Source of the DNA: Amycolatopsis australiensis | GTDB lineage: Bacteria; Actinomycetota; Actinomycetes; Mycobacteriales; Pseudonocardiaceae | Assembly: GCF_900119165.1 (NCBI RefSeq) | Contig: NZ_FPJG01000006.1 | Coordinates: 806,001-870,000 of the forward strand | DNA: 64,000 bases | Direction: 5' to 3' | Shown: positions 18,250 to 26,832 of the stretch, in pieces | Layout: every line of letters begins with the position of its first letter | Numbering within the stretch: position 1 is the first letter of the stretch | Notes under the pieces: generated by a model | Database searches by the model: none | Told to the model about the DNA's origin: nothing | The model's input: only the letters and a program-made list of their open reading frames with translations | Translations under genes and position numbers: made by a program

Positions 18250-18871
18250 GGCTGACGGCACCACCACCGGAGCGCGAGCCGCTGCCGCGGAGGCGGCGGA
18301 GGCGCGCGCGCTGCGGGCGGACGCGACCCGCAACCGCGACCAGTTGCTCGCGGTGGCGACCCGCATGTTCGTGGCGGCCGGCGCCGAGCCGTCGATGCGG
18401 GCCATCGCCCGCGAGGCCGGCGTCGGCATCGCCACGCTCTACCGGCACTTCCCGACCCGCGAGTCGCTGGTCGACGCGGTCTACCGGGACCAGGTCGAGC
18501 GGCTGACGGCCGGCGCCCGCGAACTGCTCGACCGGCTGCCGCCCGCCGCGGCGATGCGGCACTGGATGGACTTGTTCGGGGACTGGATCGCCACCAAGAA
18601 CGGCATGCTCGACACGCTGCTCGCGATGATCGAGGCGGGCGAGATCGCCCATGCCCGGACCCGGACCGAGCTGCTGGCGGCCATCACCACGATCCTCGAC
18701 GCCGGACGTGCGGCGGGTGACCTCCGCTCCGACGTCACCGCCGAGGACATCGCCGCCGCCCTCATCGGCATCTTCACCGTGGCCCCCCGCCCCGAGCACG
18801 AAGCCCAGGCCGCCCGCCTGCTCGACCTCCTGATGGACGGCCTGCGCCCCCCGGCCCGGCCTGCGCCCTAA
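18248..18871 (+). CDS. TetR/AcrR family transcriptional regulator
   Basis: 207-residue repressor-type regulator. The DNA-binding domain is about residues 30-75: LLAVATRMFVAAGAEPSMRAIAREAGVGIATLYRHFPTRESLVDAVYRD, with the HTH in IAREAGVGIATLYRHF. The ligand-binding part has no identifiable effector motif. The ATG at 18248 is chosen over 18224 because TATGCT ends 7 nt before it and both lie in a 26-bp inverted repeat, a textbook autoregulatory arrangement. Its stop overlaps that of the convergent dehalogenase. Targets may include the preceding aminotransferase or the dehalogenase; unproven. Confidence 0.88.
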   Translation: MADGTTTGARAAAAEAAEARALRADATRNRDQLLAVATRMFVAAGAEPSMRAIAREAGVGIATLYRHFPTRESLVDAVYRDQVERLTAGARELLDRLPPAAAMRHWMDLFGDWIATKNGMLDTLLAMIEAGEIAHARTRTELLAAITTILDAGRAAGDLRSDVTAEDIAAALIGIFTVAPRPEHEAQAARLLDLLMDGLRPPARPAP

Positions 18872-19773
18872 CCTCGCACGAACCGGGCCACGTGCTCGGC
18901 CAGCTCCTCGCCCGCGTCCTCCTGCAGGAAGTGGCCCGCGCCCGTGATCACCGGGTGGTCGAGCCCCTGCGCGCCCTTCATCGAACGCCGCAGAATCGGG
19001 GCCATCCCGCCGGTGATCGGGTCGCCGTCGGAGAACGCCACCAGGAACGGCAGGTCCAGTTCCGTCAACGTCCGCCACGCCGCTCGGTTCGCCGCCGACT
19101 CCGGGTTGTCCGGGCGGTAGGGCACCAGCGCAGGCATCGCCCGCGGGCCCGCCTTGTACATCTCGTTCGGGAACGGCGCGTCGTACGCCGCCCTGACCTC
19201 GGGGGACAGCGGAGACGAGCAGCCGGACTGCACCAACCTGCCGATGTCCAGCACCGGCGCCTTCTGCACGGCCTCGCGGAACGAGTGCCACACCGCCGGC
19301 ATGTCGACGTCTCCGGTGGGCAAGCCCGTGTTGGCCGCCACCACCCGAGAGAACCGGGACGGGTCCGAGGCGACCAGCCGCAGGCCGATCAGCCCGCCCC
19401 AGTCCTGGCCGACCAGCGTCACTTCGCGGAGGTCCAGCGCGTCGAACGCGAACGCGCGCAGCCACTCGACGTGCCGCGCGTACGTGTGGTCGGCCAGGTC
19501 GCCCGGCTTGTCGGACCGGCCGAAGCCGACCAGGTCCGGCGCGATCGCGCGCAGCCCGGCCGAGGCCAGCACCGGCAGCATCTTCCGGTACAGGAACGAC
19601 CAGCTCGGCTCGCCGTGCAGCAGCAGCACGACCGGGCCGTCCGCCGGGCCCGCCTCGACGTAGCCGACTCTGATCACGCCGCCGTGTGGGTCGCCGAACT
19701 CGGCGTACCGGGGTTCGAAGGGGAAGTCGGGCAGGTCCGTGAACCGGTCGTCCGGTGTCCTCAGCAGGCGCAC
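18868..19773 (-). CDS. Haloalkane dehalogenase-like alpha/beta hydrolase
   Basis: 301 residues. It opens MRLLRTPDDRFTDLPDFPFEP, the usual start of haloalkane dehalogenases. The oxyanion region is LLLHGEPSWSFLYRKML and the nucleophile elbow VGQDWGGLIGLRL puts an Asp at the catalytic position followed by the halide-binding Trp. The catalytic His is in VITGAGHFLQEDAG near the C-terminus. The GTG at 19773 is preferred over 19782 because a TAGCGT -10 ends exactly 7 nt upstream (leaderless). It would hydrolyse a carbon-halogen bond to an alcohol and halide; natural substrate unknown. Convergent with TetR. Confidence 0.85.
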   Translation of the reverse strand: MRLLRTPDDRFTDLPDFPFEPRYAEFGDPHGGVIRVGYVEAGPADGPVVLLLHGEPSWSFLYRKMLPVLASAGLRAIAPDLVGFGRSDKPGDLADHTYARHVEWLRAFAFDALDLREVTLVGQDWGGLIGLRLVASDPSRFSRVVAANTGLPTGDVDMPAVWHSFREAVQKAPVLDIGRLVQSGCSSPLSPEVRAAYDAPFPNEMYKAGPRAMPALVPYRPDNPESAANRAAWRTLTELDLPFLVAFSDGDPITGGMAPILRRSMKGAQGLDHPVITGAGHFLQEDAGEELAEHVARFVRG

Positions 19774-19812
19774 GCGCCCCACGCTAGTGCGACCGGGCGA
19801 ACGCAGCCAGGC

Positions 19813-20265
19813 TCAGGAGATGCCGATCGCCACCACGAGACCGAGGCCGATGTGCGCGGCTGCCACGACGACGCTCACCGGGGCGAACTTCTCGCTCTCG
19901 ATGGTCGACGCGACGTCGATCCGGGTCGCCCACTCCAGCAGCCGGACGGCGACCACCTGGACGACGATCCCGAGCAGGCCGTAGACCAGCGACGTGATCA
20001 GGCCCTCGGTGAGGTCGCTCGCCGAGTTGAAGATCGCCACCACGACGATGAACGACATCGCGAGCAGCCCGGACGCGGTCACGATCACCGCGTTCGGCAG
20101 GCCGGCGTGCACGAGCTTCGACAGCTTGCCCGGCGTGGTCCAGTCGATCGCGTAGAAGCCGGCGAACATCAGCAGCAGGCCGACGACGCCGTACAGCAGG
20201 ATCGCGCCGATCCCCCGCACGAGGTCGGAGCCGAACGTGTCGGACAGCGCAAGGGTCGAGGTCAC
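19813..20265 (-). CDS. DUF350 integral membrane protein (YjfL-like)
   Basis: 150-residue membrane protein with about four helices: IGAILLYGVVGLLLMFAGFYAIDW, AVIVTASGLLAMSFIVVVAIF, ITSLVYGLLGIVVQVVAVRLLEW and VVVAAAHIGLGLVVAIGIS. The two-fold similarity between halves is typical of DUF350. GTG start. It lies 44 bp after the glutathionylspermidine-synthase-like gene. In E. coli a DUF350 gene (yjfL) also neighbours a DUF1190 gene and a GSP-synthase-like gene; no function is established. Confidence 0.82.
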   Translation of the reverse strand: MTSTLALSDTFGSDLVRGIGAILLYGVVGLLLMFAGFYAIDWTTPGKLSKLVHAGLPNAVIVTASGLLAMSFIVVVAIFNSASDLTEGLITSLVYGLLGIVVQVVAVRLLEWATRIDVASTIESEKFAPVSVVVAAAHIGLGLVVAIGIS

Positions 20266-20309
20266 GGGTCACTCCTGGGTGAAAAGGGCGGATCGGCAGC
20301 GGTGTTCTA

Positions 20310-21476
20310 TCACGGCTCGGGAATCCGATGTGGGACGAATGCCGCACCGTCGTCGGTCACCAGCCCGCCGGTCTCGCGGATGCCCAGCCCCGCGGAGCTG
20401 TCACCGACGATCCACGCGCCGAGCGCCGGCCGGTAGCCGTCGAACTCGGGCAGCGGGTCGAACGCCTGGTAGACGAACCCTTCGGCGCCGTAGACGCCGT
20501 CGGTCTGGGTCTCGTAGCCGGTCGCGACGATCTGGACGTTCGCACCTTCGCGGCCCAGTTTCGGCTTCCGGACGTACTCGGTGAGGATGCCGGGGTCGTC
20601 GGCGAACGCGGGCAGCAGGTTCGGGTGGCCCGGGTAGTTCTCCCACAGGATCGCCAGCAGCGTCTTGTTGGAGAGGATCATCTTCCACAGCGGCTCGATC
20701 CACAGCGTCCGCGGCAGCGACTCGACGGCGTGGCGGCCGAACTCCTCGTCGACGATCCACTCCCACGGGTACAGCTTCAGCACGGTCGCCATCTGCGCCT
20801 CTTCGAGGTCGACGAACCGCTTGAGCACCGGGTCCCAGCCGATCTCCTCGATCGCCAGGCCCACCGTGTCGAGCCCGGCCTCGGCCGCCGTCTCCTGCAG
20901 GTACGCCGTGGTGACGTTGTCCTCGCCGGTCGGGTCGGCCGCCGACCAGGTGAAGTGCAGCTCGTTCGACGGCAGCTTGTCCCGCAGCAGCCCCCAGCGC
21001 TCGACCAGCTTCTCGTGGATCGAGTTCCACTGGTCGTCGTCCGGGAAGACGTCGGTCTTCCAGTGCCACTGCAGCAGCGACGCCTCCAGCAGCGTGGTCG
21101 GCGTGTCCGCGTTGTACTCCAGCAGCTTGGCCGGCGACTTGCCGTCGTAGCGCAGGTCGAACCGGCCGTAGACGTGCGGGTCCTGCCGCTTCCACGACTC
21201 GGCGATGTGCGGCCAGACCCACTCGGGGATGCCGAAGCGCTGGTAGCCCTCGGTCGTCACGACGTTGTCGACGGCTTCGAGGCACATCGAGTGGAGCAGC
21301 TCGACGTCGGCCTCCAGCGACAGGACCTCGTCCATGTCGAAGACGTAGTGCACCGACTCGTCCCAGTACGGCCGCACGCGGCCGCTGCTGTCGCGGGCCG
21401 GCGTGCCGTAGACGAGTCCCTGCTCCTCGACGATCCGCTGCCAGTCGCGCCGCGGCTCACGTCGGTCCCGGTACAC
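20310..21476 (-). CDS. Glutathionylspermidine synthase-like ATP-grasp protein (YgiC/YjfC family)
   Basis: 388 residues matching the synthetase half of GSP synthase: GRFDLRYDGKSPAKLLEYNADTPTTLLEAS near residue 97, ENYPGHPNLLPAFADD near 275, and YVRKPKLGREGANVQIV near 300, which is the ATP-grasp nucleotide region. It lacks the amidase domain. Actinomycetes generally make mycothiol rather than glutathione, and the E. coli YgiC/YjfC homologues have no known GSP activity, so a different carboxylate-amine ligation is likely. The GTG abuts the TAG stop of the preceding gene with zero spacing, so it is tightly coupled to the YgiB-like protein. Confidence 0.83.
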   Translation of the reverse strand: MYRDRREPRRDWQRIVEEQGLVYGTPARDSSGRVRPYWDESVHYVFDMDEVLSLEADVELLHSMCLEAVDNVVTTEGYQRFGIPEWVWPHIAESWKRQDPHVYGRFDLRYDGKSPAKLLEYNADTPTTLLEASLLQWHWKTDVFPDDDQWNSIHEKLVERWGLLRDKLPSNELHFTWSAADPTGEDNVTTAYLQETAAEAGLDTVGLAIEEIGWDPVLKRFVDLEEAQMATVLKLYPWEWIVDEEFGRHAVESLPRTLWIEPLWKMILSNKTLLAILWENYPGHPNLLPAFADDPGILTEYVRKPKLGREGANVQIVATGYETQTDGVYGAEGFVYQAFDPLPEFDGYRPALGAWIVGDSSAGLGIRETGGLVTDDGAAFVPHRIPEP

Positions 21477-22073
21477 CTACGATCCCCCGCTCTTGCCGCT
21501 GCCGCCGCTGCCGCTCTTGCCGCTGATGCCGAACCCGCCGCGCTGGACGGACTTCCCGCTCTTCGTCGTGACGTTGGTGCGCGCCGACGGCGGGTCGTAC
21601 GAGCCGCCGGAGACGTGCTGGCCGATCGTGCCGGTGCCGCCGTAGTTGTACCGGTAGCTCTGGTAGCCGCCGCCGGGGATCGGGATGAACCAGAATCCGC
21701 CGCTCGAGTAGCCGTGGTGGCTGGTCACGTACGACTCGTCGCAGTAGTCGTCGTTCTGGACGACGCCGTTCGCGTCGGTGCAGACCGCGGTGACGTTCTC
21801 GGTCTTGGCGACCGAGTAGAACGTCGCGACCAGGCCCACGAGCCCGACGGTGACGCCGCTGCCGATGAGGATCTTGCGCCGCGTGGCCGCCTTGGCGTCG
21901 GCCTGGCGGGCCAGTTCCTCGTCCCGCTCCTGCTGCGCCAGCGCCTGCTGCCGCGCCCGCTGCTCGGCGATCGACGGCTGCTTCGGCTGGGTGTTCGAGT
22001 CCTGGAACCTCATCGAGCCACGCTTCGGCGGCTCGGGGGGCGGCTGGTCCCCAGTGTTGCTGTCCTGCGTCAT
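21477..22073 (-). CDS. YgiB/DUF1190-like membrane-anchored protein with Gly/Ser/Tyr-rich tail
   Basis: 198 residues from the ATG at 22073 (MTQDSNTGDQPPPEPPKRG). A basic, Gln/Ala-rich coiled segment (IAEQRARQQALAQQERDEEL) precedes one transmembrane helix (ILIGSGVTVGLVGLVATFYS). A Cys pair (VCTDANGVVQNDDYCDE) follows, then a low-complexity tail rich in Gly, Tyr and Ser (FWFIPIPGGGYQSYRYNYGG, then SGKSGSGGSGKSGGS). The cysteines, aromatic/Gly tail and place before a YgiC homologue resemble YgiB, but this is a context-assisted call. Its TAG touches the next GTG. Confidence 0.6.
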   Translation of the reverse strand: MTQDSNTGDQPPPEPPKRGSMRFQDSNTQPKQPSIAEQRARQQALAQQERDEELARQADAKAATRRKILIGSGVTVGLVGLVATFYSVAKTENVTAVCTDANGVVQNDDYCDESYVTSHHGYSSGGFWFIPIPGGGYQSYRYNYGGTGTIGQHVSGGSYDPPSARTNVTTKSGKSVQRGGFGISGKSGSGGSGKSGGS

Positions 22074-22167
22074 GTGCGCTCCGTAATCACCGGCCACCAC
22101 GAAACCGTGACCACCCTAACCACCCGGATCGCGCACGTCGCGCGCGGCGCGGGCATCATGGACTGCG

Positions 22168-23193
22168 ATGTCTCCCAGCGCCGATCGGTTCCCCACCGCC
22201 ACGCAGACGCTGCGCACCCGCGTCGTGATGGGCGGGATCTTCGCGGGCGCGCTCATCGCGCTCGCGCTCAGCGTCGTGTTCTCGTGGAGCGACGGCATCA
22301 CCGGCGGCTCCGGCGGCGGGACGGGCAAGCTGTCCGCGGCCGCCGAGGAAGCCTTCCACTCCCCGCCGGGCAGCTGTCTGACCTGGGACAACCCGGACGC
22401 GAGCGACGCGCGCAAGGTCGCCTGCACCCAGCCGCACCTGTTCGAGGTGACCGCGCTCGTCGACATCGGCGCCCAGTTCCCGGCCGGCGCTCCGGTGCCC
22501 TCGCTGGAGCAGTGGCAGCAGATCGCGCAGCAGAAGTGCACCGCCGACGTGAAGCCCTACCTCGGCCACAACCTCGACCCGTACGGGAAGCTCACCACGA
22601 ACCTGCTGCGCCCGACCCCGTCGCAGTGGGACGACGGCGACCGCCAGCTGCGGTGTGGCCTGCAGTGGGCCGGCCCCGGCGGCAAGCTCCTGCCGACGAC
22701 CGGGCCCGCCAAGGAGCAGGACCAGTCGCTCGTCTTCCCGCCGGGCACCTGCCTGGCGCTGCGGGGCAAGAGCGTCGGCGACCCGATCGAGTGCACCAAC
22801 CCGCACTCCTACGAGATCATCGCGATCCTCGACCTCAAGACGAAGTTCAAGGACGCCTACCCGTCGCAGGACGACCAGAAGGCCTGGCTCGACACCGAGT
22901 GCACCAAGCAGGCCGCCGACTACACCGGCGGCGCCGACCTCGACGCGAAGAAGCTGATCCTGACCTGGGACGTGCGCGAGCAGGAGAGCTGGGACGCCGG
23001 GTCGACGAAGGTCAACTGCAAGGTGGCGGCGCTGCTGCCGGACAAGAGCGGCCTGCAGGCCGTCACCGGCAGCATCAAGGCCGCGCCCGGCGGCCCCGAC
23101 GGTGGCCAGCCCCAGGACGGCGGCCCGCCGTCGGACGGCGGCGGCGGCCCGAGCACGAACTCCGCCCCGCCGTCGACGAAGCAGAACGGCTGA
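22168..23193 (+). CDS. Membrane protein with two septum-formation (Septum_form-type) domains
   Basis: 341 residues. A cytoplasmic head is followed by one transmembrane helix (VVMGGIFAGALIALALSVVFSW, about 19-40), then two similar extracytoplasmic Cys-containing domains. Repeat 1 is GSCLTWDNPDASDARKVACTQPHLFEVTAL; repeat 2 is GTCLALRGKSVGDPIECTNPHSYEIIAIL. The paired CL...C..PH.[FY]E pattern is that of the actinobacterial septum-formation family. A Pro/Gly/Asp-rich tail ends the protein. It overlaps the next gene by 1 nt (TGATG), so the zincin is co-translated. Direct role in septation is inferred from the family name only. Confidence 0.78.
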   Translation: MSPSADRFPTATQTLRTRVVMGGIFAGALIALALSVVFSWSDGITGGSGGGTGKLSAAAEEAFHSPPGSCLTWDNPDASDARKVACTQPHLFEVTALVDIGAQFPAGAPVPSLEQWQQIAQQKCTADVKPYLGHNLDPYGKLTTNLLRPTPSQWDDGDRQLRCGLQWAGPGGKLLPTTGPAKEQDQSLVFPPGTCLALRGKSVGDPIECTNPHSYEIIAILDLKTKFKDAYPSQDDQKAWLDTECTKQAADYTGGADLDAKKLILTWDVREQESWDAGSTKVNCKVAALLPDKSGLQAVTGSIKAAPGGPDGGQPQDGGPPSDGGGGPSTNSAPPSTKQNG

Positions 23194-23543
23194 TGCCCGT
23201 CGAGATGAGCCGGGAGCGGTTCGAGGAGCTGGTCTCGGAAGCGCTGGACGAGGTCCCGCCGGAGTTCGCGCGGGCGATGGACAACGTCGTCGTCCTCGTC
23301 GAGGAGTTCAACGACGAGGCACCGGAGATCCTCGGGCTCTACCACGGGATCGCGCTGACCGAGCGGACGTCCTCCTACGGCGGGGTGCTGCCCGACCGGA
23401 TCTCGATCTACCGGCAGCCGATCCTCGCCATGTGCGAGGACGAGGACGAGGTCGTCGAGGAGGTCCTCATCACCGTCGTGCACGAGCTGGGCCACCACTT
23501 CGGCATCGACGACGCGCGCCTGCACGAGCTCGGCTGGGGTTGA
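23193..23543 (+). CDS. Zincin-like metallopeptidase family protein (DUF1025 type)
   Basis: 116-residue small metallopeptidase-fold protein. It opens MPVEMSRERFEELVSEALDEVPPEF. The zinc motif HELGHHFGI (HExxH-like with Leu-Gly inside) is near residue 95 and a third ligand may come from DDARLHELGW. The family is widespread in actinobacteria and usually annotated as metallopeptidase with no known substrate. The start codon overlaps the stop of the septum-formation gene. Confidence 0.83.
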   Translation: MPVEMSRERFEELVSEALDEVPPEFARAMDNVVVLVEEFNDEAPEILGLYHGIALTERTSSYGGVLPDRISIYRQPILAMCEDEDEVVEEVLITVVHELGHHFGIDDARLHELGWG

Positions 23544-23657
23544 CCGCCGCCGGTTTTCCGGCACCGGTAGTGACAATGTGACCACACCGGGCCCGGCCCG
23601 CCGTTATCCTTGTCACCCAAAGTCGTGGGGTGACTTCGATTCGTGCGGGGAGGCACA

Positions 23658-24923
23658 GTGAACGAAGCCCGGAACGACGGGAGCGGCCGAAGACTCACGT
23701 GGCTGCTGACGTCGAGCGCGGCGTCCCACCTGGGGGACGGGATCGGGAAGGTCGCGCTGCCGCTGCTGGCCACGACCCTGACCCGGGACCCGGTGCTCAT
23801 CGCCGGGTTGTCCGCCACCCAGTTCCTGCCGTGGCTGCTGTTCGCCGCGGTCGCCGGCGCGCTGGTCGACCGGATCGACCGGCGGCGCGCGATGATCGTC
23901 GCGAACACCGCGCGCGCCGCCGCGGTCGGGACGCTGGCGGTGCTCGTCGCCTTCGGCGGGATGACGATCTGGCTGGTCTACCTGACGGCGCTGGTCATCG
24001 GGACCGCCGAGACGATCGCGGACAGCGCGGCCAACGCCCTGATCCCGGCGGTCGTCGGCGACGGCTCGCTCGACGCGGCCAACAGCAAGCTGCAGGCGTG
24101 CGAGATCGTCGGTCAGACGTTTCTCGGTGGCCCGGTCGGCAGCCTGACTTTCGCGCTCTTCGCCGCGTTGCCGTTCATCCTCAACTCCGCGGGCTTCGCG
24201 ATCGCGGCGGCGGTGCTGCTCGGGCTGGCCGGCACCTACCGCGCGAAGGCGGAAACCCCGGTCAAGCCGGCGAAGCTGCGCACCGAGCTGGCGGACGGCC
24301 TGCGCTGGTTGCGCGGGCACGCGCTGCTGCTGCGGCTGGTCGTCGTCGCCGGATTGCTCAGCCTGGTCAGCGAACTCGCGCAGGCGCAGCTGGTGCTCTA
24401 CGCGCTCGAAGACCTGCACTTGTCCGACGCGACGTACGGGCTCTTCGCGTTCGTCGGCGGGATCGGCGGGCTGCTCGGCGCGGGCGTCGCCCCGCGGCTG
24501 GTGCGCGCGACCGGCCGTCGCGTGGTCGTGGTCGGCGGGATCGTGTGCTGCGCCGCCGGGTTCGGCGGCATGGGCCTGGTGCGGTCGCCGGTCGCGGGCG
24601 CGGCGCTGTTCGGCCTGTTCGCGGCGGCCGTGGTCGCGGTGAACGTCGTGCTCGCCACCGCGCGGCACACGCTGGTGCCGGGCGAGCTGCTGGGCCGGGT
24701 GCTCGGGGTGTGGCGCACGGTCGTCTGGGGCGCGATCCCGCTCGGTGCCCTGCTCGGCGGCGTGCTCACCGAGGCGCTCGGCACGGCGGCGCGGACGTTC
24801 GCGGTGTCCGGATTGGCGATGCTGCTGATCGCCGGCTTCGCCGCCGTCGCGCTGCGCCGGTTCTCGCTCGATGACAAATCGGACTCAGCCGCGGCGCTGA
24901 CGCACCAGGATCCCGGATTGTGA
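23658..24923 (+). CDS. MFS transporter, MFS_3 (EntS-like) exporter
   Basis: 421 residues with about 12 hydrophobic segments. It opens TWLLTSSAASHLGDGIGKVALPLLA, as in the EntS-like branch. Cytoplasmic loop 2-3 carries GALVDRIDRRRAMI (a variant of the MFS GxxxDRxGRR motif), and the matching loop after TM8 is GVAPRLVRATGRRVV. The GTG at 23658 is preferred over 23643 because GGGGAGG ends 4 nt upstream. Substrate (drug, siderophore or other) cannot be read. Confidence 0.83.
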   Translation: MNEARNDGSGRRLTWLLTSSAASHLGDGIGKVALPLLATTLTRDPVLIAGLSATQFLPWLLFAAVAGALVDRIDRRRAMIVANTARAAAVGTLAVLVAFGGMTIWLVYLTALVIGTAETIADSAANALIPAVVGDGSLDAANSKLQACEIVGQTFLGGPVGSLTFALFAALPFILNSAGFAIAAAVLLGLAGTYRAKAETPVKPAKLRTELADGLRWLRGHALLLRLVVVAGLLSLVSELAQAQLVLYALEDLHLSDATYGLFAFVGGIGGLLGAGVAPRLVRATGRRVVVVGGIVCCAAGFGGMGLVRSPVAGAALFGLFAAAVVAVNVVLATARHTLVPGELLGRVLGVWRTVVWGAIPLGALLGGVLTEALGTAARTFAVSGLAMLLIAGFAAVALRRFSLDDKSDSAAALTHQDPGL

Positions 24924-24961
24924 GCTGAAATATCTCATCACCCAGGTGGTGGGAGGCGGCT

Positions 24962-25444
24962 ATGCGCACCGTGGAACCCGGCACCGGCACCGACGCCGGT
25001 CCCGACTTCGACGAACCCCCGGCGGAATCCGGCGAGGTCATGGCGGCACCTCAGCCGTCGCGGCGGCTGCTGGTGCTGTGCGCGGTCGCCGGGTTCGTGC
25101 TCGGCGGCGGGGTGCTCGGCCTGCTGTGGGGCCTGTCCGGCGTGCACGCCGGGGCGCTCGACGACGCGCTGGCCGCGTGCCAGGCCCTCGACCGGGTCGG
25201 CGAGCTACCGGACACGAGCCGGGACGCGCAGCCGTCGCTGACGCCTGGCCTCACGCCCGAACGGCTGCACCGGATAACCGCCGCCCGCGAGCTGTCGGCG
25301 GCGGCCGCACAGGTCAACGCGACCTACCAGCCGCTGGCCGACCACATCGACGGCGTGGCCAGGATGGTGCTGAGCCTGCACTTCAACGACATCTCCGGCC
25401 AGCGGCACCTGGTCCAGGCCCAGGAGATCTGCGCCCGGATCTGA
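24962..25444 (+). CDS. Actinobacterial single-pass membrane protein of unknown function
   Basis: 160 residues. An acidic, Pro/Gly-rich N-terminus (about 1-33) precedes one transmembrane helix, LLVLCAVAGFVLGGGVLGLLWGL. An outer helical domain follows with two Cys (ALAACQALDRV and the C-terminal QEICARI), possibly disulphide-linked. The ATG has GGTGGGAGG just upstream. It follows the exporter by 38 bp and may be cotranscribed. Not recognised. Confidence 0.65.
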   Translation: MRTVEPGTGTDAGPDFDEPPAESGEVMAAPQPSRRLLVLCAVAGFVLGGGVLGLLWGLSGVHAGALDDALAACQALDRVGELPDTSRDAQPSLTPGLTPERLHRITAARELSAAAAQVNATYQPLADHIDGVARMVLSLHFNDISGQRHLVQAQEICARI

Positions 25445-25450
25445 CCCGCG

Positions 25451-26092
25451 TCAGGCCGGGTGGACCGTCTTGACCGCGAGCTGGTTGCCCGGGATCTTCG
25501 TGCTCGCGCAGCCGGTGCCCTCGGCCGGGACGAAGTTCGACGCGGTCTCCTGCGGCAGGTAGATGCGCAGGCCCTTCACCGGCGTCGGGTCGCAAGTGCC
25601 GGGGTCGAAGTTGTGCACGTTGACGAACTGGATGTCGGCGGCGGCTGTCTGGCCCGGGTCCAGCTTGACCGCGTTGCCCTTGGTGCCTTCGCGGAAGGCG
25701 TCCTTGCCGACCTGGTGGCCGTCGCTGCCCGCCACGTACGAAACGCCGGGGAAGCCCTGGATGGTGCACGGCTTGGAGCTGACGTTCTTGATGAGCAGCG
25801 GCCGGTAGACCGAACCGGCGCCGGCGTCGCCCTGGCCGAGGGACAGCTTGACGTCCCCGGCCTTGCACAGGCCGTTGTCCGCCGGCTGCGCGGCCGGCGG
25901 CGTCGTCGCCGCGGAGCTGGTGGCGCTGGACTCGGTGGTGGTCACGGTGGTGGAGGTCGGGGACGCCGTGGTCGACGGCGTCGAGCTGCTCGCCGAGTTC
26001 GTCGTCCCGCCACTACCGCAGGCGGAGAGCGCGAGAACGCCCGCCGAAGCCGCGACGACCGGGAACAACCGTGAAAGCTTCGTCCGAACCAT
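25451..26092 (-). CDS. DUF4232 lipoprotein
   Basis: 213 residues. The signal peptide ends in the lipobox LALSAC (Cys 25). A long Ser/Thr-rich linker (TNSASSSTPSTTASPTSTTV) precedes the DUF4232 domain: LCKAGDVKLSLGQGDAGAGSVYRPLLIKN, then SSKPCTIQGFPGVSYV and the C-terminal Cys in GTGCASTK. Surface-exposed with a flexible stalk; function unknown. The upstream 120 bp is relatively AT-rich and should hold its promoter, but I cannot pick a clear -35/-10 pair. Confidence 0.82.
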   Translation of the reverse strand: MVRTKLSRLFPVVAASAGVLALSACGSGGTTNSASSSTPSTTASPTSTTVTTTESSATSSAATTPPAAQPADNGLCKAGDVKLSLGQGDAGAGSVYRPLLIKNVSSKPCTIQGFPGVSYVAGSDGHQVGKDAFREGTKGNAVKLDPGQTAAADIQFVNVHNFDPGTCDPTPVKGLRIYLPQETASNFVPAEGTGCASTKIPGNQLAVKTVHPA

Positions 26093-26214
26093 GTCAATCG
26101 CCTCCCTGGTGTGCTGCTACTGGGTAGACGTGCGGGTCTCCGGCGGGTTGGCCCGTTCTGTTAATTCCCCACCAAACGTATCTCAAACGTGACGGGATTA
26201 CACTTTCGTGACGA

Positions 26215-26832
26215 TCAGAGCGGCGTGTCAACCCAGGTCAGGCAGTGCCACCCGCCCTCCGGACGCGCCGCCAGCTCCACCAGGCCGGTGTTCGGGATCA
26301 ACGCCGCGTTGGCGACGTCCGCGTGGACGTTCGGCGCGAGCCACTCGCCGGCCAGCCGGATCGCGCCGCCGTGGCTGACCAGTGCGACCACGCCGTCGGG
26401 ATCGGCCTGCTCGTGCTTGGCGCGCAGCCGGGCGACCGCGTCGAGCATGCGGGTGCGCACGCTCGTGCCGCTCTCGCCACCGGGCAGCGACGGCGTCAGC
26501 TCGCCGAGGGTCCACCGCCGGACCGTGTCCATGTACGTCCGGATCGACTCGTGGTCGGTCGCGCCTTCCAGGTCACCGGCGACGACCTCGTGCACGCCGT
26601 CGACGACCTGCACGTCCAGCCCGAACTGCGCGGCCAGCGGCGCGGCCGTCTGCTGGGCCCGGGTCGCCTGCGACGCGTAGACCGCCACGATCGGCTCGCC
26701 CGCTAGCCGCGCGGCGAGCTTCTCGGCCTGCGCGCGGCCCAGCTCGGTCAGCGGCGGGCCGGGCAGGGCGGTGTCGAGCGCGCCGCGGACGTTCCCTTCG
26801 GTCTGACCGTGGCGGATGAGCAGCAGCCTCAC
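26215..26832 (-). CDS. Histidine phosphatase (phosphoglycerate-mutase-like) family protein
   Basis: 205 residues. It opens VRLLLIRHGQTEGNVRGALDT; the RHG motif carries the phospho-acceptor His 8. ELGRAQAEKLAARL, VYASQATRAQQTAAPLA and GDLEGATDHES follow, and the second catalytic His is in VVALVSHGGAIRLA near residue 155. GTG start overlaps the pheA stop (GTGA at 26829-26832), so it is translated after pheA. In actinobacteria this gene often follows pheA; the substrate is unknown. Confidence 0.87.
   Translation of the reverse strand: MRLLLIRHGQTEGNVRGALDTALPGPPLTELGRAQAEKLAARLAGEPIVAVYASQATRAQQTAAPLAAQFGLDVQVVDGVHEVVAGDLEGATDHESIRTYMDTVRRWTLGELTPSLPGGESGTSVRTRMLDAVARLRAKHEQADPDGVVALVSHGGAIRLAGEWLAPNVHADVANAALIPNTGLVELAARPEGGWHCLTWVDTPL

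Noticed and set aside
20328..23543. A 1071-codon plus-strand frame
   Set aside because: Shadow of the GSP-like, YgiB-like and septum genes; only its last 116 codons (zincin, 23193-23543) are real.
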